Shown: positions 1 through 15,269, numbered from the stretch's first letter. The stretch: 64,000 nucleotides of DNA from Ecdyonurus torrentis (GCA_949318235.1 OX439131.1:44153226-44217225); one strand, 5' to 3'. The notes: a model not told the origin generated them from the sequence alone. Numbers and translations: made by a program.

Positions 1-932
1 AACTCTTTATTGACAAGAAATATATATTTCATTTTGACACAACATTTAAACTTTTGTTTTGGTCACACAGCAAATTTATGATATATATATATATGTATAT
101 TTTATTTTAACTATATACATTTTTTAAATGTATAAAAAAACACTTTATTCTATTTACAAATTTCTCTCTTAATGCAATATAAATTTTTTAAATATTATTG
201 ATTTCAATTAATTCATAATTATTTTATTACATCAGTGTAAAAGAAATTCTTTATAAAAAGAAATATTTTGGTAGTTGATAAACACTCATTGCTGGGAAGA
301 AACAAATGAAAACATAATAAAATTCTAATTTGTGAATGGAATGATCAATAATCAACATTCTTATAACTCTATATTGAAAGAGAGAGCGAGAGAGAGAGAT
401 TTTTATCTGAGGTTTTCCTATAGCAATTTTTCTCATTTTTGGTTGAAAATTTTAAAGTTTTTATGCATACTATACTATACTAATACTATAAAATTATTAT
501 AATGCTAATTTTATGTTGCTTGAAAACTTAAATTTTTTATGATAGAAAATTTTAGTATGGTTTGGTAATGACCTACTATATATTATGGTTCATGCATTTC
601 TCTAAATGAATTAAACTGAATTTTTAAAGGGATTAGGATTATACTGCACTGCGAAAGGTGTGAAAAAATAAATTATGATATCATAAAAACAGCAAAGAGT
701 TTGTAGCAGATGGTCATAGGGATAGGAATATTATTATTCCGTCGTGGAACATAAGTTTCATTTTTGTGACTTGAATTTCAAATATAATATAATAGGCTTG
801 AAAAAGAAAGAAAAAAAGCAAGGAGGAAAAAAAAAAAAAAAAACTGTAATATTAGATGGAGAAAAAAATTTGTCTGTGACTTAAAAAAATGTAAATGTGT
901 TAAAAAAAAAACTTTTGGTGTTATCTTTTTCA

Positions 933-963
<31 letters not shown>

Positions 964-1774
964 TTAAATCCAATGGATATTCTGAAAACAAAAACAACCG
1001 TGGGTCAAGCAAGTAAAATTTAATCAATAAAATATATGGGGAGTTTTAAATAAATAATTACACAATATTACATAAAGTTAAAACGAGTGTATGTAAATGT
1101 AAATTGATATCCTTTTCAAAATAAATTAAGTTTTGTTATTAAATTTTAATGGAGCGAGATTAATATTTTCATTGACCTCTATTAAAATAAAACGCTTAAT
1201 TATGTTTTACAATTATTACTCTATATTTTACACATTTTAATCATTTTTGTTCTCAATTTTTATATTTAAAAACCATAATATAATTTATACACGATATTAA
1301 ATACAATATTATTTTGCGCAAAGACAGCATTTTTTTTAAAGATATTGTTTGTTTTTTTTGCTTTTCTTTCTCACTAAATTTGAATATACTTTATAAATTT
1401 AGTATAATTCATCTTAATTTAAAAATTGTACAATAAAACACTTATTAATATACTGATTAGACATTTAAAAAAATATGATAATTATTACAATGTACGTTTT
1501 TCATTATATTTTAATACATAATATTTTATACAACTAATATTAATTTATACATTTAGATTTCACATTTATTAAAATTTGACATTTAAAACGTAAATTTTAT
1601 ACATTTATGTTTAAATATTAAATTTATTTCACTTATATACTATAATTAAATAATTAATATTAGTTTCTTTTTATTTGATTTAAAATAAATTGTTTAAAAT
1701 TGAAACATCCATAGTTTTAGTTTATAATTATATTTCTTATTATTTATTAAAACGTGTTTTGTTTTTTGTTTTTT
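1..1774. other. AT-rich flank downstream of the receptor gene
   Basis: No coding exon or repeat family seen elsewhere in the window is recognisable here. The stretch holds a short purine repeat (about 380-398), poly-A runs near 826-843 and 933-959, and a long stretch of nearly pure A/T (about 1020-1780). Confidence 0.5.
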
Positions 1775-2250
1775 AAATATTTATTTTCACCACTTAATTT
1801 TTTATAGTATTTTTTTTTGTATGTATTGACTAGGGTCAGGTAAATATTTAGCTCCGATCCATTAGGGTTAAAACCACATCAACCACGTGAAGCATCTTTG
1901 AACTATGCCATATATATATAATAATAAAGAGAATTCCTGGCGTACTATATTGACTTGTTTGCCACATTCTGCAATGTTGATGCTTATAACGTTTCTCTCA
2001 ACCCTTGCTACATATAACATTGATACCACATTGAACGTGTAGGTTGACGAGCCTAACACTGAGTTTGTGTGATTACATTACCATTAACGGCTGATCCTAC
2101 TGGAGACGTAGGTGGCATGTGAAGCCACACGTGTTCTCCTCTCTTACCAGAACTAGAGATCTGTAGAAGCTCCTCCTCACCTCCTCCGCATGAACTAGAA
2201 CTACACGGAGCACAACTACCATGACGTGGAGAAGGTGAGGGAGCTGGACC
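1775..2250 (-). other. Probable 3' untranslated region of the receptor mRNA
   Basis: Downstream of the TGA, sequence complexity and G+C stay above the local background for about 400 bases and then drop to plain AT-rich DNA. The first AATAAA on the minus strand is at 1780-1785 and would give a 3'UTR of roughly 480 nt. A strong donor-like CTGGTAAGAG lies near 2141-2150, so a 3'UTR intron or an alternative last exon is possible. A frame offset from the CDS stays open from the stop region to about 2097; I treat this as chance. Confidence 0.45.
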
Positions 2251-2538
2251 TCAGAGTCTTGGTGAGTTACATCTTAAAGTGGTTGGTGGTTGACGGTGTA
2301 CCTCTGTAGTTCCTTGCCATCGACGTAGTCTTTCCAGTCGTTCTACACTAGGAGAACCTCGCACGCGAGCACTTGCCGCAGTACGGTGACGTCCTCTCGC
2401 TCCCTGTTGCCACCAGCCTCCCTCCTCGTCCTTTTCCTCGTCTTCCTCAGGGTCTACACATTGCAGGGGCTCACTGTAGAACGCTACAGAGGCGTGTGAA
2501 TAGTCACCACTCTCCGAGCAGTGTGAGTGCCCTGACAT
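2251..2538 (-). CDS. Receptor exon E: acidic end of cytoplasmic tail and stop codon
   Basis: This final coding exon has 288 nt, 95 codons plus TGA (2251-2253). The acceptor GCGCAG precedes ATGTCAGGG, phase 0, matching exon D. The protein has a His/Ser-rich start, a short acidic block (DPEEDEEKDEEGG), a basic stretch (RGRHRTAASARVRG) and ends in CNSPRL. There is no hydrophobic segment, so it extends the cytoplasmic tail. The acidic and Ser-rich parts are plausible binding sites for GRK/arrestin or scaffold proteins, an inference from composition only. I take the ATG at the exon start as an internal Met. The alternative, that this is a separate small gene, is unlikely because the splice phase and GC shift fit exon D. 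Confidence 0.8.
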   Translation of the reverse strand: MSGHSHCSESGDYSHASVAFYSEPLQCVDPEEDEEKDEEGGWWQQGARGRHRTAASARVRGSPSVERLERLRRWQGTTEVHRQPPTTLRCNSPRL

Positions 2539-3814
2539 CTGCGCAAAACAAACAAACATAATGCATTACCTATCAATATTGATTGCTTTTTCAACATTTA
2601 TATCATATAACAAACATATCATTATTTTGACATTTTTGTTATATTTCAAAAGTTGTTAATGTCAACTATCAACGTAATACATATTATTGTTGTTTTTGGA
2701 TTGTCAAAACATGTCAAAAAAGTATATCAGGTAGTAATGTCAGAAATATTAAAAATAGAAGTACACATTTTAAAACCAAAAAAATTATTAAATTAACAAT
2801 AAATAATTTATGAAAATGAAAATACTGGAAAATCATATTTCTAGTGTAAAGGTAATAATAATGAAATGACATACTAATACAGTGTGCGAACAATTAAATT
2901 TTGTAAATAATAAACCAAATTATTTTAAATATGTAGACTAGCACTCAACAAACAAAATAAATTGTAATAAGTAATGAATTTAAAATGACTGAATAATAAC
3001 AATTACGTGAAAGTTTGTAATTATGTCTATATTAACTGCAACTCAATGATTATATATATATATATATATAAATATATATATGGGTAACAGGAATTGATTA
3101 TATATATTATATACACTAAGAATTACCATGCATTATGAATCCATAATAAGTTAATTCTGATGCATCATGCAACAAATTGAAATGTTTGCATTGTTATATA
3201 CAAATTGATAATTGAAATCCTTTGTTATGAATTGTAGATGTTTTGTTAAGTTACGATAAGTGCATCAGTAAGCAGAGATCAATTAGAATATTAAATTTAA
3301 TATGTATATATGTATACTCGACCGTTAATCTACCTTATTTACTTATTATAACATAATCTATTTAAAATAAAAAATTATAAATCGTTACAAAAAAAGAAAT
3401 TATTTAACAACATTATCAATATATATAACACATTTATTCTACAAAATGTGTGTACATAATAAAAGCTTTCAGAGTAAATTAGACGTGCATTTTGTACAAT
3501 ACCATATTATAGGAAAGTTTATAAAATATGAAATATTATGGCGTACATACATGTAAAATTTATTATATTATATATGAAAGTTATAATATTATGTAATCTC
3601 TGTATAACATATTCACAAAAGAACAATACGTTAAATATATGTTGTAGAAACAGAGAATAAAATTATGACAAAAAATATTCGTAATTCACTCCATTGTAAC
3701 TGTTACTTTTTTTGCGCGTATGCTTTATACCTGTAAGCTTTGTGGAAATTTACATGGGAAAAGTAAAAAAATACTGAAAGTAACCGAAAGCAAAAGCTCT
3801 ATCTTGTATTTCTT

Positions 3815-3955
<141 letters not shown>

Positions 3956-5859
3956 ATCTCTTCTCTTTCTAACGCCCCCAAAAAATGTTCTTGTCCATGA
4001 CTTTTTTTTCTTTCAAACTTGAACTATTTGAAAATGATTTTTTTTGATACGTGTAAATAAATTCACTCTATATACCGTCTAAATAAATGACAAATCCAAT
4101 TTCAGAAAAAGGTCTTTAATCTCATTTTCTGTGTCCTTTTTATTGCATACCCACGGAGAATTGAACTTGTGATCTTCTCGCTCGTCAAAACCAGTATGCA
4201 CCACATGCTCCATTATTTTAAGGAAGTAAAATTGTAAATTTTATTTAAGCTTTGTTATTATTATTATTACTTTCTAACAAAATAATAATGAAGAGACTGT
4301 AATAATATTGCATCAAAGTGAATTGTTTGTTATAATCAATAAGTTGAAAAAGTTGGATCGTTAAAACTTTTGTGAAAAGATTTATTTTATCTTATACGTA
4401 ATTTAAGTTTCTGACAGGAAAATGACAAAATTTCATTATTTTTCAACAGGCTTAGTGTGATGATAATATGATATTTTATAACTACACCACTAGATAATAC
4501 TTCAAATTTTAATATTAATTTTATACCAATGTAGCTTTAGATAATGTATGTAAGGTAACAAAAGCGCATATCGTTCGTCTTTTGCAAATTTTAATTTTTC
4601 ACTTCCGCAATTCTTAGCATTTTAATGGCATGAATAACTTAACGTGCTCTCTCTCTTTCTCTCTCTCTCTCTCTCCTTCCCTCCCTCCCCCTCTCTCGCT
4701 CTCTTCATACCTCTCTATCGAAAGTAGACCTTTTCGATCGGGAAAAATCACAAAAAAATGACTGAAATACGTTTTAGTTGCATTATCGACACGGATAAAA
4801 AAAAATGCTAGCTCAATGCAGCAACATTTATGCATAACATCATAATTTATGCTATATTTTACATGAATTATACTACATAGCATAATAGTTACGATGTTGA
4901 GCATACTTATGTTATTACAAAATAGCAACATTTTTGTGCTCTACAATATAGCAGTTGCTAAGTATATAGCATAAATTACGTAATTTGTATTTTCCATATA
5001 AAACTACATTGTTTTATACATAACATTATAAATATAAATGCTAACATAAAATACTAATTAGCTAATTAAATAGGATGAACTTTTTTTTTTAATTTTTTTA
5101 ATTTTTTTTTTTTTTTTTTTTTTTACTTTATTATATTTTTACTTTATAGAAAAATTAAAGTGCCTTTTTGAGTTCATTTTTAAGTACTAAAAAGGTTTCT
5201 TATATAGTTATGATTTTTAATAAAATAGAAATGAGATAATGTAACCAAAGTCAAAGTAAATAATGAATATGCCTTAACTATATACATATTGGAGTGAGCT
5301 GTAGACCGTAGAGAGAAAGATGGGGAACCACACTTTTGTATCAACGAACAGAGCACATTTATGAATAATGTTGATGCACATTAAAATTTGATGAAGATGC
5401 GGCATTGTTGAAAACATGTTATTTGTATAAAATTTACGTATACGTACTCACTTATGTATTAATAATTTAAATTTTTTGTACAAAGTATATAGAAAATTCT
5501 ATGAATTATTATGTGAAAGAGTAACATTTTATTTAAAAGTGGTTCCTTTGAGTTAAATTCTGTATACATTTGCTTGATTAACAATGTTATACTGTACAAA
5601 CGATTGTGGTAAATATTTTCTAACATTCAAATGTTCAGTTTTAGAGAATAAAAATTAAAAAAAAAAAAAAAAAAAAAAAAACGCGTATGATTAAAATAGT
5701 AAAATGAAATGTATCATTACATCGGTGCTAACGGTAGTCAACAACTTGTGATCTTTGTGGAAATAAAGAGAAAAGGAGGAAAAACAACAACAACTTAAAA
5801 CACGTTAAATCTATAACGTCTCAAAATTTTCGGAATCGGTACAGTAGTTTTCTCAAAAA

Positions 5860-5899
<40 letters not shown>

Positions 5900-7189
5900 G
5901 TGCTTTTTGTTACAAGGGTTATATAAAATTAGGGGTCACGTGCCTTTTTCTAACACGCCTCTGATTCGTGCTACGTCACTACCGATAAGTAGTATTGCAT
6001 AAATTTATTTTGCAAATTTAAAATAACTGATTAAAATATTATAATGTATTTTAATGCATGATAACTATATAAAGCATTATACCTATAGGAACTTATTCTC
6101 AATGTATGTTCTCGTCTTAGCACAATAACCAATCAAAAAATCAAAATAATAACAAAATAAAAATAAAAAGACGTTATAAAAAAAAGAGGGTACCACAACC
6201 CACTAACTAGATCATCAAATGATGTAAAAATGTTGCAGAATAATCGTATCTGTAAAAAAAAAAAAAAGGAATCACTATATCATCCTATCATATATCATCA
6301 TCATCCTATCACTTTAGTGTGACCAATTTTATTTATGTATCGCCCGTTAACTTTTTTGTTTAACTACTGCACAAAGGCTTGAACACTTTAAATGAGGGAT
6401 ACAATTAGTGATTATATTTTATACAAGTGTACTCATGTGAATAATTTTACGTATTTTAAGCTGGTTATAAATAAAATATCATTTGTTTTACCCGGAAATT
6501 CCTCAGAAGTTGAAGGGAGTAAAATTATATTAAAATGATGCTGGTATATATGGATCAAATAATACAAACAAATTCTTTTGGTATATAGAGTCATTCAAGT
6601 ATAATAATAATATTGACAAGAGCTATTAGTAAATATAATTTTAAAAAAGGCACAATTTTTAATCAAAATACACACATTTTTCCTCTTAAAACCAGTAATT
6701 TGAGTTTGGATTACATAACATGCATAAAGTTTATTTTTGTTAACTCTCCTATACTTTATATTTTCAGCTATGTCTTTTATCTCTTCAATGTAAACAAATG
6801 CAATGTTTGATATTAAACATTTACTGTAAGGCTAATTAATTTTTATATTGTATAGACAATCGGTTCTTTGTGTACACATTTATTTATTATGAAGATAAAT
6901 AGCTATTTTCTGGTTGTATTTTCCACTATATGAAACCATTTTATATTAGTATATATATATAGGAATGAGAATATAGGAAAAATAATCAAAGCTTACAGGT
7001 AATTTTACACATCAAATGTTTGATAAAACACCATGATTTAGTTACAATCAAAAGCTATAGCTATGATATATCAAAGAAATTCTGTTTTACATGACGATCA
7101 AAGTTGTCCATTTTATGCCTGAGTAATTTTTAAGTACGTATATAAACAATAAAATGCATTGTTTTTGTACATGTTATTGTGTGGCAAAT

Positions 7190-7398
<209 letters not shown>

Positions 7399-7542
7399 AT
7401 AATATATATTTCATGCTAAATGTAATGCATGATAAATTAATATTTTTTCTATTGTTTTACGTTTCCGTTCAAGTATTCTATTTTTAAGAATTAGCAAAAT
7501 TGTATTAAAAAAATAATAAAATAAAAAAAAATAAAAAAATTA

Positions 7543-7574
<32 letters not shown>

Positions 7575-8105
7575 GAGAGACATTAAAATGAGGGTAAAAA
7601 TGTTTGAAACTTGTGTTTAAAATAATATTATTTGATATGAGTAAACATTTCGTTTAATTTTCTTACTATATTTATTTATTTTATTAGACACGAGTAGTTT
7701 ACGGTAATATTACACTCTCATTACATTATATTTGTTTCGTCAATATTTAATATTATATAATATTATATATTCAGTAATACCTAAATAATAAATATTTACA
7801 ATATGAATCGAAGTTATGAGTTTTTCCTTAAAATATTATATAGTGGATAATTTGTAGCTAATTTTCCCAAACAAATTTGCTACTGTCAACAAAGAAATGT
7901 AATATTATTTTGATATCAATAGCTGTTTTACAGTATTACGGTATTATTTCTATGTAAAAAAAAAATAATAATAATAAAATAAAAGCTCTTTGATCATCAC
8001 TTACAATATTTGTTATACAATATTCACACTTGAAAAGTGATACTTTTTAAAATATTTTACTTACTTGTTCAACGATATAAAATAACAAATAAATGTCATA
8101 TTTAC

Positions 8106-8389
8106 CTGATACGAGATGAAGTCCGGTGCTACGTCAGGCGGCATATTGATGACCACGTTGTTACGTCCATTACAAGCGCCACTATGTCCTGCTGCCACCA
8201 CCGCGCCACCAGGGATGGCTGTGCTGCGCGTGTTGATATTAGAGTTGACTGCGGACAGAGCACAGAGCGGGTCACCTGGCCGCAGGACAGCTGCGGTCGT
8301 GAGCTGAGATGCCAAGCTCGGCGTGGCACGTCGCACACCCTGCATTGGTCGAGCACCTTGCCACCCTATGCCCACCGCCAAGGATACTA
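8106..8389 (-). CDS. Receptor exon D: cytoplasmic tail, first half
   Basis: The exon is 284 nt (phase 1 in, phase 0 out) and encodes about 94 residues, starting after a split Val. The composition is unlike an intron: GC-rich, with many Ala, Gly, Ser, Thr and Asn and no transmembrane segment. It fits a disordered cytoplasmic tail with Ser/Thr sites for kinases. The donor CAG|GTAAAT is good. The acceptor is uncertain. I chose AG just before 8389 because it keeps the frame open into exon E; an AG three bases further in would also work and drops one Val. The first AG after the weak pyrimidine tract (just before 8397) would instead give an immediate stop, hinting at a short-tailed form. Function beyond a tail cannot be read from the sequence. 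Confidence 0.75.
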
Positions 8390-8616
8390 CTTTCAACCTT
8401 TTGCCACCAAATACAATTAAACAACCATCCCCATGAAGGACACATGATTTATAATTTATGATAGTATACAATAGTCATTTCATAAACTGTCCAAGACAAG
8501 TCCCACTGCTAGCTTTTACAATTGAGAATTTTTTTGATATGAATTTCAAATATATTTTTAACTTTTAATCCTTTTTTTTTTTGAATACTTTAAAGTTTAT
8601 TAAAACAATATAATAG

Positions 8617-8649
<33 letters not shown>

Positions 8650-9667
8650 AAGAAGAAAGAAAAACCCTGAATGGAATCTATTCACATTTAATCAACTTGT
8701 CAATATCAGTTTCTAATGTAATTAAAAGAAAATTTATAACTAATAATGAAAGCAAATTAATGAAAACTTTTTTTTGTTCATATAGAAAAACTATTAGTTT
8801 ACAGATTTCAAAAACATTCACTAGCAGATTTTAATTTTCATTCAAGATTTTAGGAAAAAAGGCATTGTCTCAAACAGTTTTTGACGTATGTTCATTTTTT
8901 GTTTTTTTTCACTCTTCAAAATTAATTTAAGTAAGTTCAAAGTTTTATTATTATTATTCAACAAATATAAATTCAATTGTCTCAATATTGATTAATTTTT
9001 ACACCCACATCAGTACAAGCAAATGTACTGTATTTAGTACATTACATTTCATGTGGCAAAAGCATTAAATTTAGTATACTTGGTTTACGTTCATTTTGTA
9101 ATTTGAAGCGACAAAGTAAACACCCACATACGAAGCAAAAAGAGTGACAAAGCTTGTATATTTAATGTTAATCCAATGTTATCCATAATTTATGTGCTTT
9201 TGTGAAGATATAAAAGAATGAAAACTTAAGTATGAGAGAATATTAAGTTGCTGCTTTTATATGTTGAATAAAAAAATAAAAATATAAGTATATCGATTTT
9301 GTTTTCTTCTGTCTTTTACTATCTGCTTATAAATTACATTTAATGATCTTTATAATACTCTTAAATATATTTTTTTAAATTATAGGATATAACTTTAACT
9401 TAAATAACTACAAAGAGATATAAAATTATACCATCGAGTATGATTTTAGATTTATATAATATATAATTGAATATAACAATTGAAAATATTGTAACATGTT
9501 ACATGACAATTTTCTTGGTAAAAGTTACAGTACACCCATCATTCATCATTGTAAATTGCAATAGGTAAACATTAGCCTGGAACAAGTATTGATATACTAC
9601 AAGAAAGTTATAAATTACATATCTTGGAATAATATTTTACCTGCTTTATGTAACATTTTGTAGTATA

Positions 9668-10010
9668 TTAAGAGAGTAGGGGACCGACGTCGGCCATTAT
9701 AGACTCAAACTTTTCTTGTTAAAAAAATCTTTAAATTTCCTCAATGATACTTCAGCTTGAGACAATTGCCAATATATAAAAAATTTGGGTGGTCACCGTG
9801 CAAATAAATTTTATATGATTTTTTGAAAATTTAAGCCCATAAGGCCTAATGTTAATTTTAATAATTTTTTCCTTTTTTTTCGGGACTGTCAAACATCATG
9901 ACATTTTTATCACGGCTAGGTGTGACCTTCAGCTACACAATGACACCAAATTTAGAACCAAAACACTTCTATTTTTTTTTATATATAAGGTCGGTACCCT
10001 ACTCCTTTAA
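9668..10010. mobile_element. Family F TTAA element, copy 1
   Basis: A 343-bp element with TTAA at each end. Termini read TTAAGAGAGTAGGGGACC and the inverse of GTACCCTACTCCTTTAA. The body has GGTGGTCACCGTGC and GCCCATAAGGCC. There is no ORF. It shares body phrases with the copies at 24.1 and 35.3 kb. Confidence 0.75.
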
Positions 10011-10074
10011 TACATTTTCTAGGTTTAAACAATTTACATTTGTATGATTTATGTACAGTACCTGCTATTAGTAG

Positions 10075-10108
<34 letters not shown>

Positions 10109-10726
10109 GAATGCCTACAAAATACATGCTTTCAAAATCAAATAAAAAAATTATTTAGTTCATGTAAATATAGTATTTTATAAGAGTGGTTATGATTAAA
10201 TAATTATTTATATTAATGAATAAATTTCATACTATAAGCTTTGAAGTATACTGAACATTATATGTATATTATAATATATTATATTGTACTGCGCATGTAA
10301 TTATATCTTCATCAATAATTACTTGAACATGTATGATGTAAAATATTTCTAACTATTTATATATTAAACAATAAAAAGCAATATAAATTGTGCAATGAAG
10401 TTGTTACTCTGCATACTGATATTCTGATATAAAATTGTATTCTATATTGCTTTATGGGATTATAACTTCTTTTTTTCTTTTTTGTTTATGCTTACTTAAA
10501 AATATAAAATATTCTTTATTATTACAGTGGTTTTGTATTGCAAAATCTTTTGCTGACTAATTGAAACATTTTTATCCAATTTATTTAATATATTAGTATG
10601 GTATATTACTATATTATACTAAAAAAACGATCTGGTACAATAAAATAATTTTTATTATTTCTACATTCATATTAAAGAAATTTGATAACTTCGTCTATAC
10701 TTGGTAATACTATAATGTAAATTAGC

Positions 10727-10769
<43 letters not shown>

Positions 10770-12764
10770 AATCTTAATTCTTTACTTCCGATATTTCAAG
10801 CATGTTTTAAAAGTCTTATCGATTAGAAAAAAATAAATATCAAAAGACGAACGAAATTCATTTCCGCTATCTTTACATTATCCAAAGTACTTTGACATAT
10901 TATACATATTCTCGTCATGTGCTTTACTTTACTTTATTTTATTTTTTCTTGTCTATAGTATAACTATAAAGGTAGTTCAGTCGATTCACCAAAAGTTTTT
11001 TTTTTTTTTTTATGCTTTACACCGTCTAAAGTTATGAATTTATGAAGCCATGTTAAAAGGGATCACTCTAATAAATCATAGCGCAAACACTAAAAAAAAT
11101 GAATTGCCAAGAAATAAAAATCATATCAGAGCATACGTAAACAAGTCAGCTATTGTTTTAAAATCTATAAATATCCTCCTCATTCGATTAATATTGTTAA
11201 TTAGTGATTTTCTGAGACATTGTAATCCCCCGCTAAGATTGACTGCTGAAGTGACTTCGAGCACCTCCGCAAAAGTGTTTTACGTCAAACACAAAGTTTG
11301 ATACCCCCGTACCCCCCCCCCCCCCACACCCCGCCTACATGAAAAGAATATGGTGACCTTACTACCTATTTACTTACTAGTACAGTCTTGTCTTGTTTAT
11401 ATGATACATCTTTGAGGCGATAGATTAAAATATTATATTACAGTTTCTTTCAATTACATTTCTTAAAAAAAATCTTAAAATTTACGGTGTGTACATATAT
11501 GTATGTACACAGTAAATTTTGTATTAGATCGTGAATAAAGTATCATTTCATGTTAACATACTAATAAATAGGTCGAGATTATTTACATATTTTACTACTT
11601 TCAATACCGCAGAGAGTCGGACGTCATTTTATATTAAAAAACCTCAATATTCACTACAGTTCAATATAATACAGGGTATAATAATATGCATATATGAATT
11701 TAAGTATATGAACTATCTTACTTCAAAATATGAAATATTCTTTAAGTTTTCCATAAATATACAAAAATTTATATTTGCAGAATACTTTAATAAAGATATA
11801 ATCACAGCAGGTTTTTAAAGTTAGTTCTATTAAAAAAAGGTACCAGAAAACTATTTAATTAGGGGAAAAAAAACTTTAAGAAATTATTAAAGTAAATAAA
11901 AGTTTTCAATTAGTTTTTTTTATTATTATTTTTTTAACTAGATAAACTTTAACTAAGCTTTTCAAACTTTAATAATATTGAAACTCAAAAACATTCCTTC
12001 AAAATAAACTAGTAAATCTTTTTGAGTAGTAAATTTATATTTTAAAAGCTAAATCTGCTTTTAATCTTAAATATAAACAAGCAATTAAAATGTATGTGTT
12101 TTGTTGCTTCAATTTAAATGAAAGTGTCTATTGGGATGAAACAAGATTTTGTATATAACATTCATGCATAACATGATATACATTATTGCGAGAAGATAAA
12201 CACGCAAAACAGGAACTCTGCATAACTGTGCTCAAAGAAAAAAAAAAGGAGAGAGAAATCAGATTAAATTGTGTTATTGATTATATTGATTTATAACAAA
12301 ATATGTTATAAAATAATATAAAGAACGTATAACATTTTTGTTCATTATTATTTACAATTCTGTCAAAATATATTTTATTTTGTTTATAGCATGTTTTACA
12401 AAAAGCATTAGAAAAATAACATTTTATTTTGCATTGAATATTAAATATTAGAAGAATAAAATTCTTTTAAATAAAAAAAAATAAAAAAAATAAATAAAAA
12501 TTCTATGAATTGAACTTAACAGTTCTTTGTAGCAGCAAAAAAATACAAACAAACAAACAAAATGTTCTCTAATAGGCAATTAGCAAATGTCATTATTGGA
12601 AATAAATAAAATTTCTCCTATAGCTAATAAGGAAAGGGAGAAATTCAACAATTTTTATTATTCTTACAGATTTTATTTTTTTATTATTAAGATATCCCCA
12701 ACTTGAAGTTACCTTCCAGACCAACCAACATGTCCTTTAAGTTTATTTAATACAAGATGGGATA

Positions 12765-12925
12765 CCTAAAAGCGTTATCAATTTTCACTAGTACCCAAAA
12801 GTAGCCTCGCAAGAGAGCATGAAAAAAAACTATAAAGTAAGCAACAGCACACAACTTTTGAACAATCCTGGTGTCAGAATATTTACATAATAGAAAATGT
12901 TGTGCGGCTTGCAAAAATTGAAAAA
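12765..12925. mobile_element. Family B element fragment, inverted
   Basis: Partial diverged copy in the orientation of the 54.7-kb element. It shares AGTAGCCTCGCAAGAGAGCAT and AATGTTGTGCGGCTTGCA in the right order and spacing. No terminal repeats are visible. Confidence 0.55.
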
Positions 12926-13105
12926 TTCTTTTAGTTTAAGGAATTTGAATATTGGTCATTTAATTGTAGTTTTGAAAATATTATTTTATGTTTATTGAAT
13001 TAAAAATGTATGTTTTTTGGTCTGATCGGTCTCTTTAATATTAGCACGATTTTAATGTTACCAGATCTTTTACATTTGTGGTCACTTTAATTCTGCACAA
13101 GAAAA

Positions 13106-13568
<463 letters not shown>

Positions 13569-13669
13569 TTTTTACGACCACAATTTGAAAATAAGTTTTT
13601 AAATAGCCTAATTGCTTAAATTACTAACGTATCTTAAAGATATTTTTAATATATATGAATGGTGATAGG

Positions 13670-13960
13670 TTGCATTGTTGAAACCTGGTATGGTCCAGGC
13701 CAAGTCCAGGCCCAGTTGTTAGTAGGTCCCAATTTTTTGGCCGATGGGTTAGTGAAAATTTAAAAATATTTTTATCTCCTCAACACATAAAGCTAGAGAC
13801 TTAAAATTTTGGATACCCAGGGTATAGGATTGGATTCAATGGTTGCATTAAAAATACTCTCAATTTAAAATTCTCTAAGTTCCAACAATTTAGACTCGGC
13901 CTTTTCCATTTAAATAACCCGTAAAAATCGTTAGCATGCCAACTACTTTGGTTCTACACC
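13670..13960. repeat. Family G dispersed repeat, copy 1
   Basis: Aligns by eye with the reverse complement of 47395-47690. Shared phrases are TTGGATACCCAGG and TATTTAAATAAC, and the block between them is collinear. I see no ORF and no terminal repeat, so the element type is unknown. A TGACGTCA lies about 100 bp beyond (14057). Confidence 0.6.
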
Positions 13961-15269
13961 ATGTGACACAGTTTTGCGATCTTTTAATTTTTGTAAAACT
14001 GACGCATAAACGTCCTTAAACGATCTTGATAATCTAACAAGAAAGAAAAACATAAATGACGTCACAAGGTTAGAGCTGAATAGGAAAAAAATCGGATCCA
14101 AATTACTACCTTTGACGTTTATTTCACTTTGCTACTAACACTTGTAAAGTTATCTTTACATTTATTAATGTCATTAGTATAACCGTACTTCATATAATGT
14201 AATCAAAGCATGACAGAGCTGCGTGTACTGTACAGTATATTATATTTTCTTTTTACTTTATTATTTTTTTTATATAAAGTAAAAGAAAAAAAATACTTTT
14301 TTTTGTGTTCTTTTCTATATTTTGAGTTTGCAAACATAAAAGGTATTGGATTACACGTAAATATGCCTCATCACGTTTCTCTCTGTAAAACGTGGGTGTA
14401 AATCACAAATTTTATGTACACAAAAATTCTGAGCATGCTTTGAACTTAAAACTTTAATATGAAAAAAAAAAAAAAAAAAAAATGTTGAGATGCATAGTTT
14501 AACTTTTATCTACAAACATTATAGCTTATATTATACATAATTATAATATTATGTACTGTAAGTATAAAATCAGAGTAACCTCTCAAATATTTTTCAAATA
14601 ACATAAAAAAAAAAAAAAAACGCCCACATTTCTTCTGTAAACACTTCAAAACGTAAAATTTAAAGATCAATAAAAGTGATATAAAAAGGTGATATTGTAA
14701 AATTTCATGTTACGCAATAAATTCTTGATATTTATATTACATAGATTTGACTTATTTATATACGACAGTAAAGATTTCACGTATAAAAAAAATCATACAT
14801 ACTTTAGAGGGGAAAAAAAAAAAAAAAAAAAAAAAATCCATGAAAATAAAAATCAAGTTTTCTCTATCAAAGTGATCTACTGTTGGTAAAGGTTTTTATT
14901 TTTACAAAAAAAAAAAAATTATAATAATAATAATTGGTGATATTTTTTAAAGTTATTTCTCTCGCAACGGGAAGTTAAAGTTGAAATATTTGAACATTCC
15001 TCAAGTGAAATGTTGTAGAGGCTGTACAATGTTATGTAGGCTGCTAATCAATATTATGAGTTCCACACAACCTACACACAAAAACTAAAGTTTCAGGCAA
15101 ACTTTGTACACCAAACTACACATCGTCTCCGTTCATCAAGAAGATATAGAAAATGTTTAGATAGACAACGCTTAATGGAATAAAACAGAAGAAAAAAAAA
15201 TTATATCTCTATTGTACACATGACTGTGATAATATATTTTACCATTTAAATGCAGTGCGTGTTTTTCTC

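Noticed and set aside
2373..2561. Plus-strand 62-codon frame over receptor exon E
   Set aside because: Shadow of the minus-strand exon.
8037..8420. Plus-strand 127- and 63-codon frames over receptor exon D
   Set aside because: Shadows of the minus-strand exon, which has splice sites and phase continuity with its neighbours.
11050..11301. 83-codon plus-strand frame
   Set aside because: No recognisable domain, AT-rich codons, no splice context; ends at a poly-C run. Probably chance.
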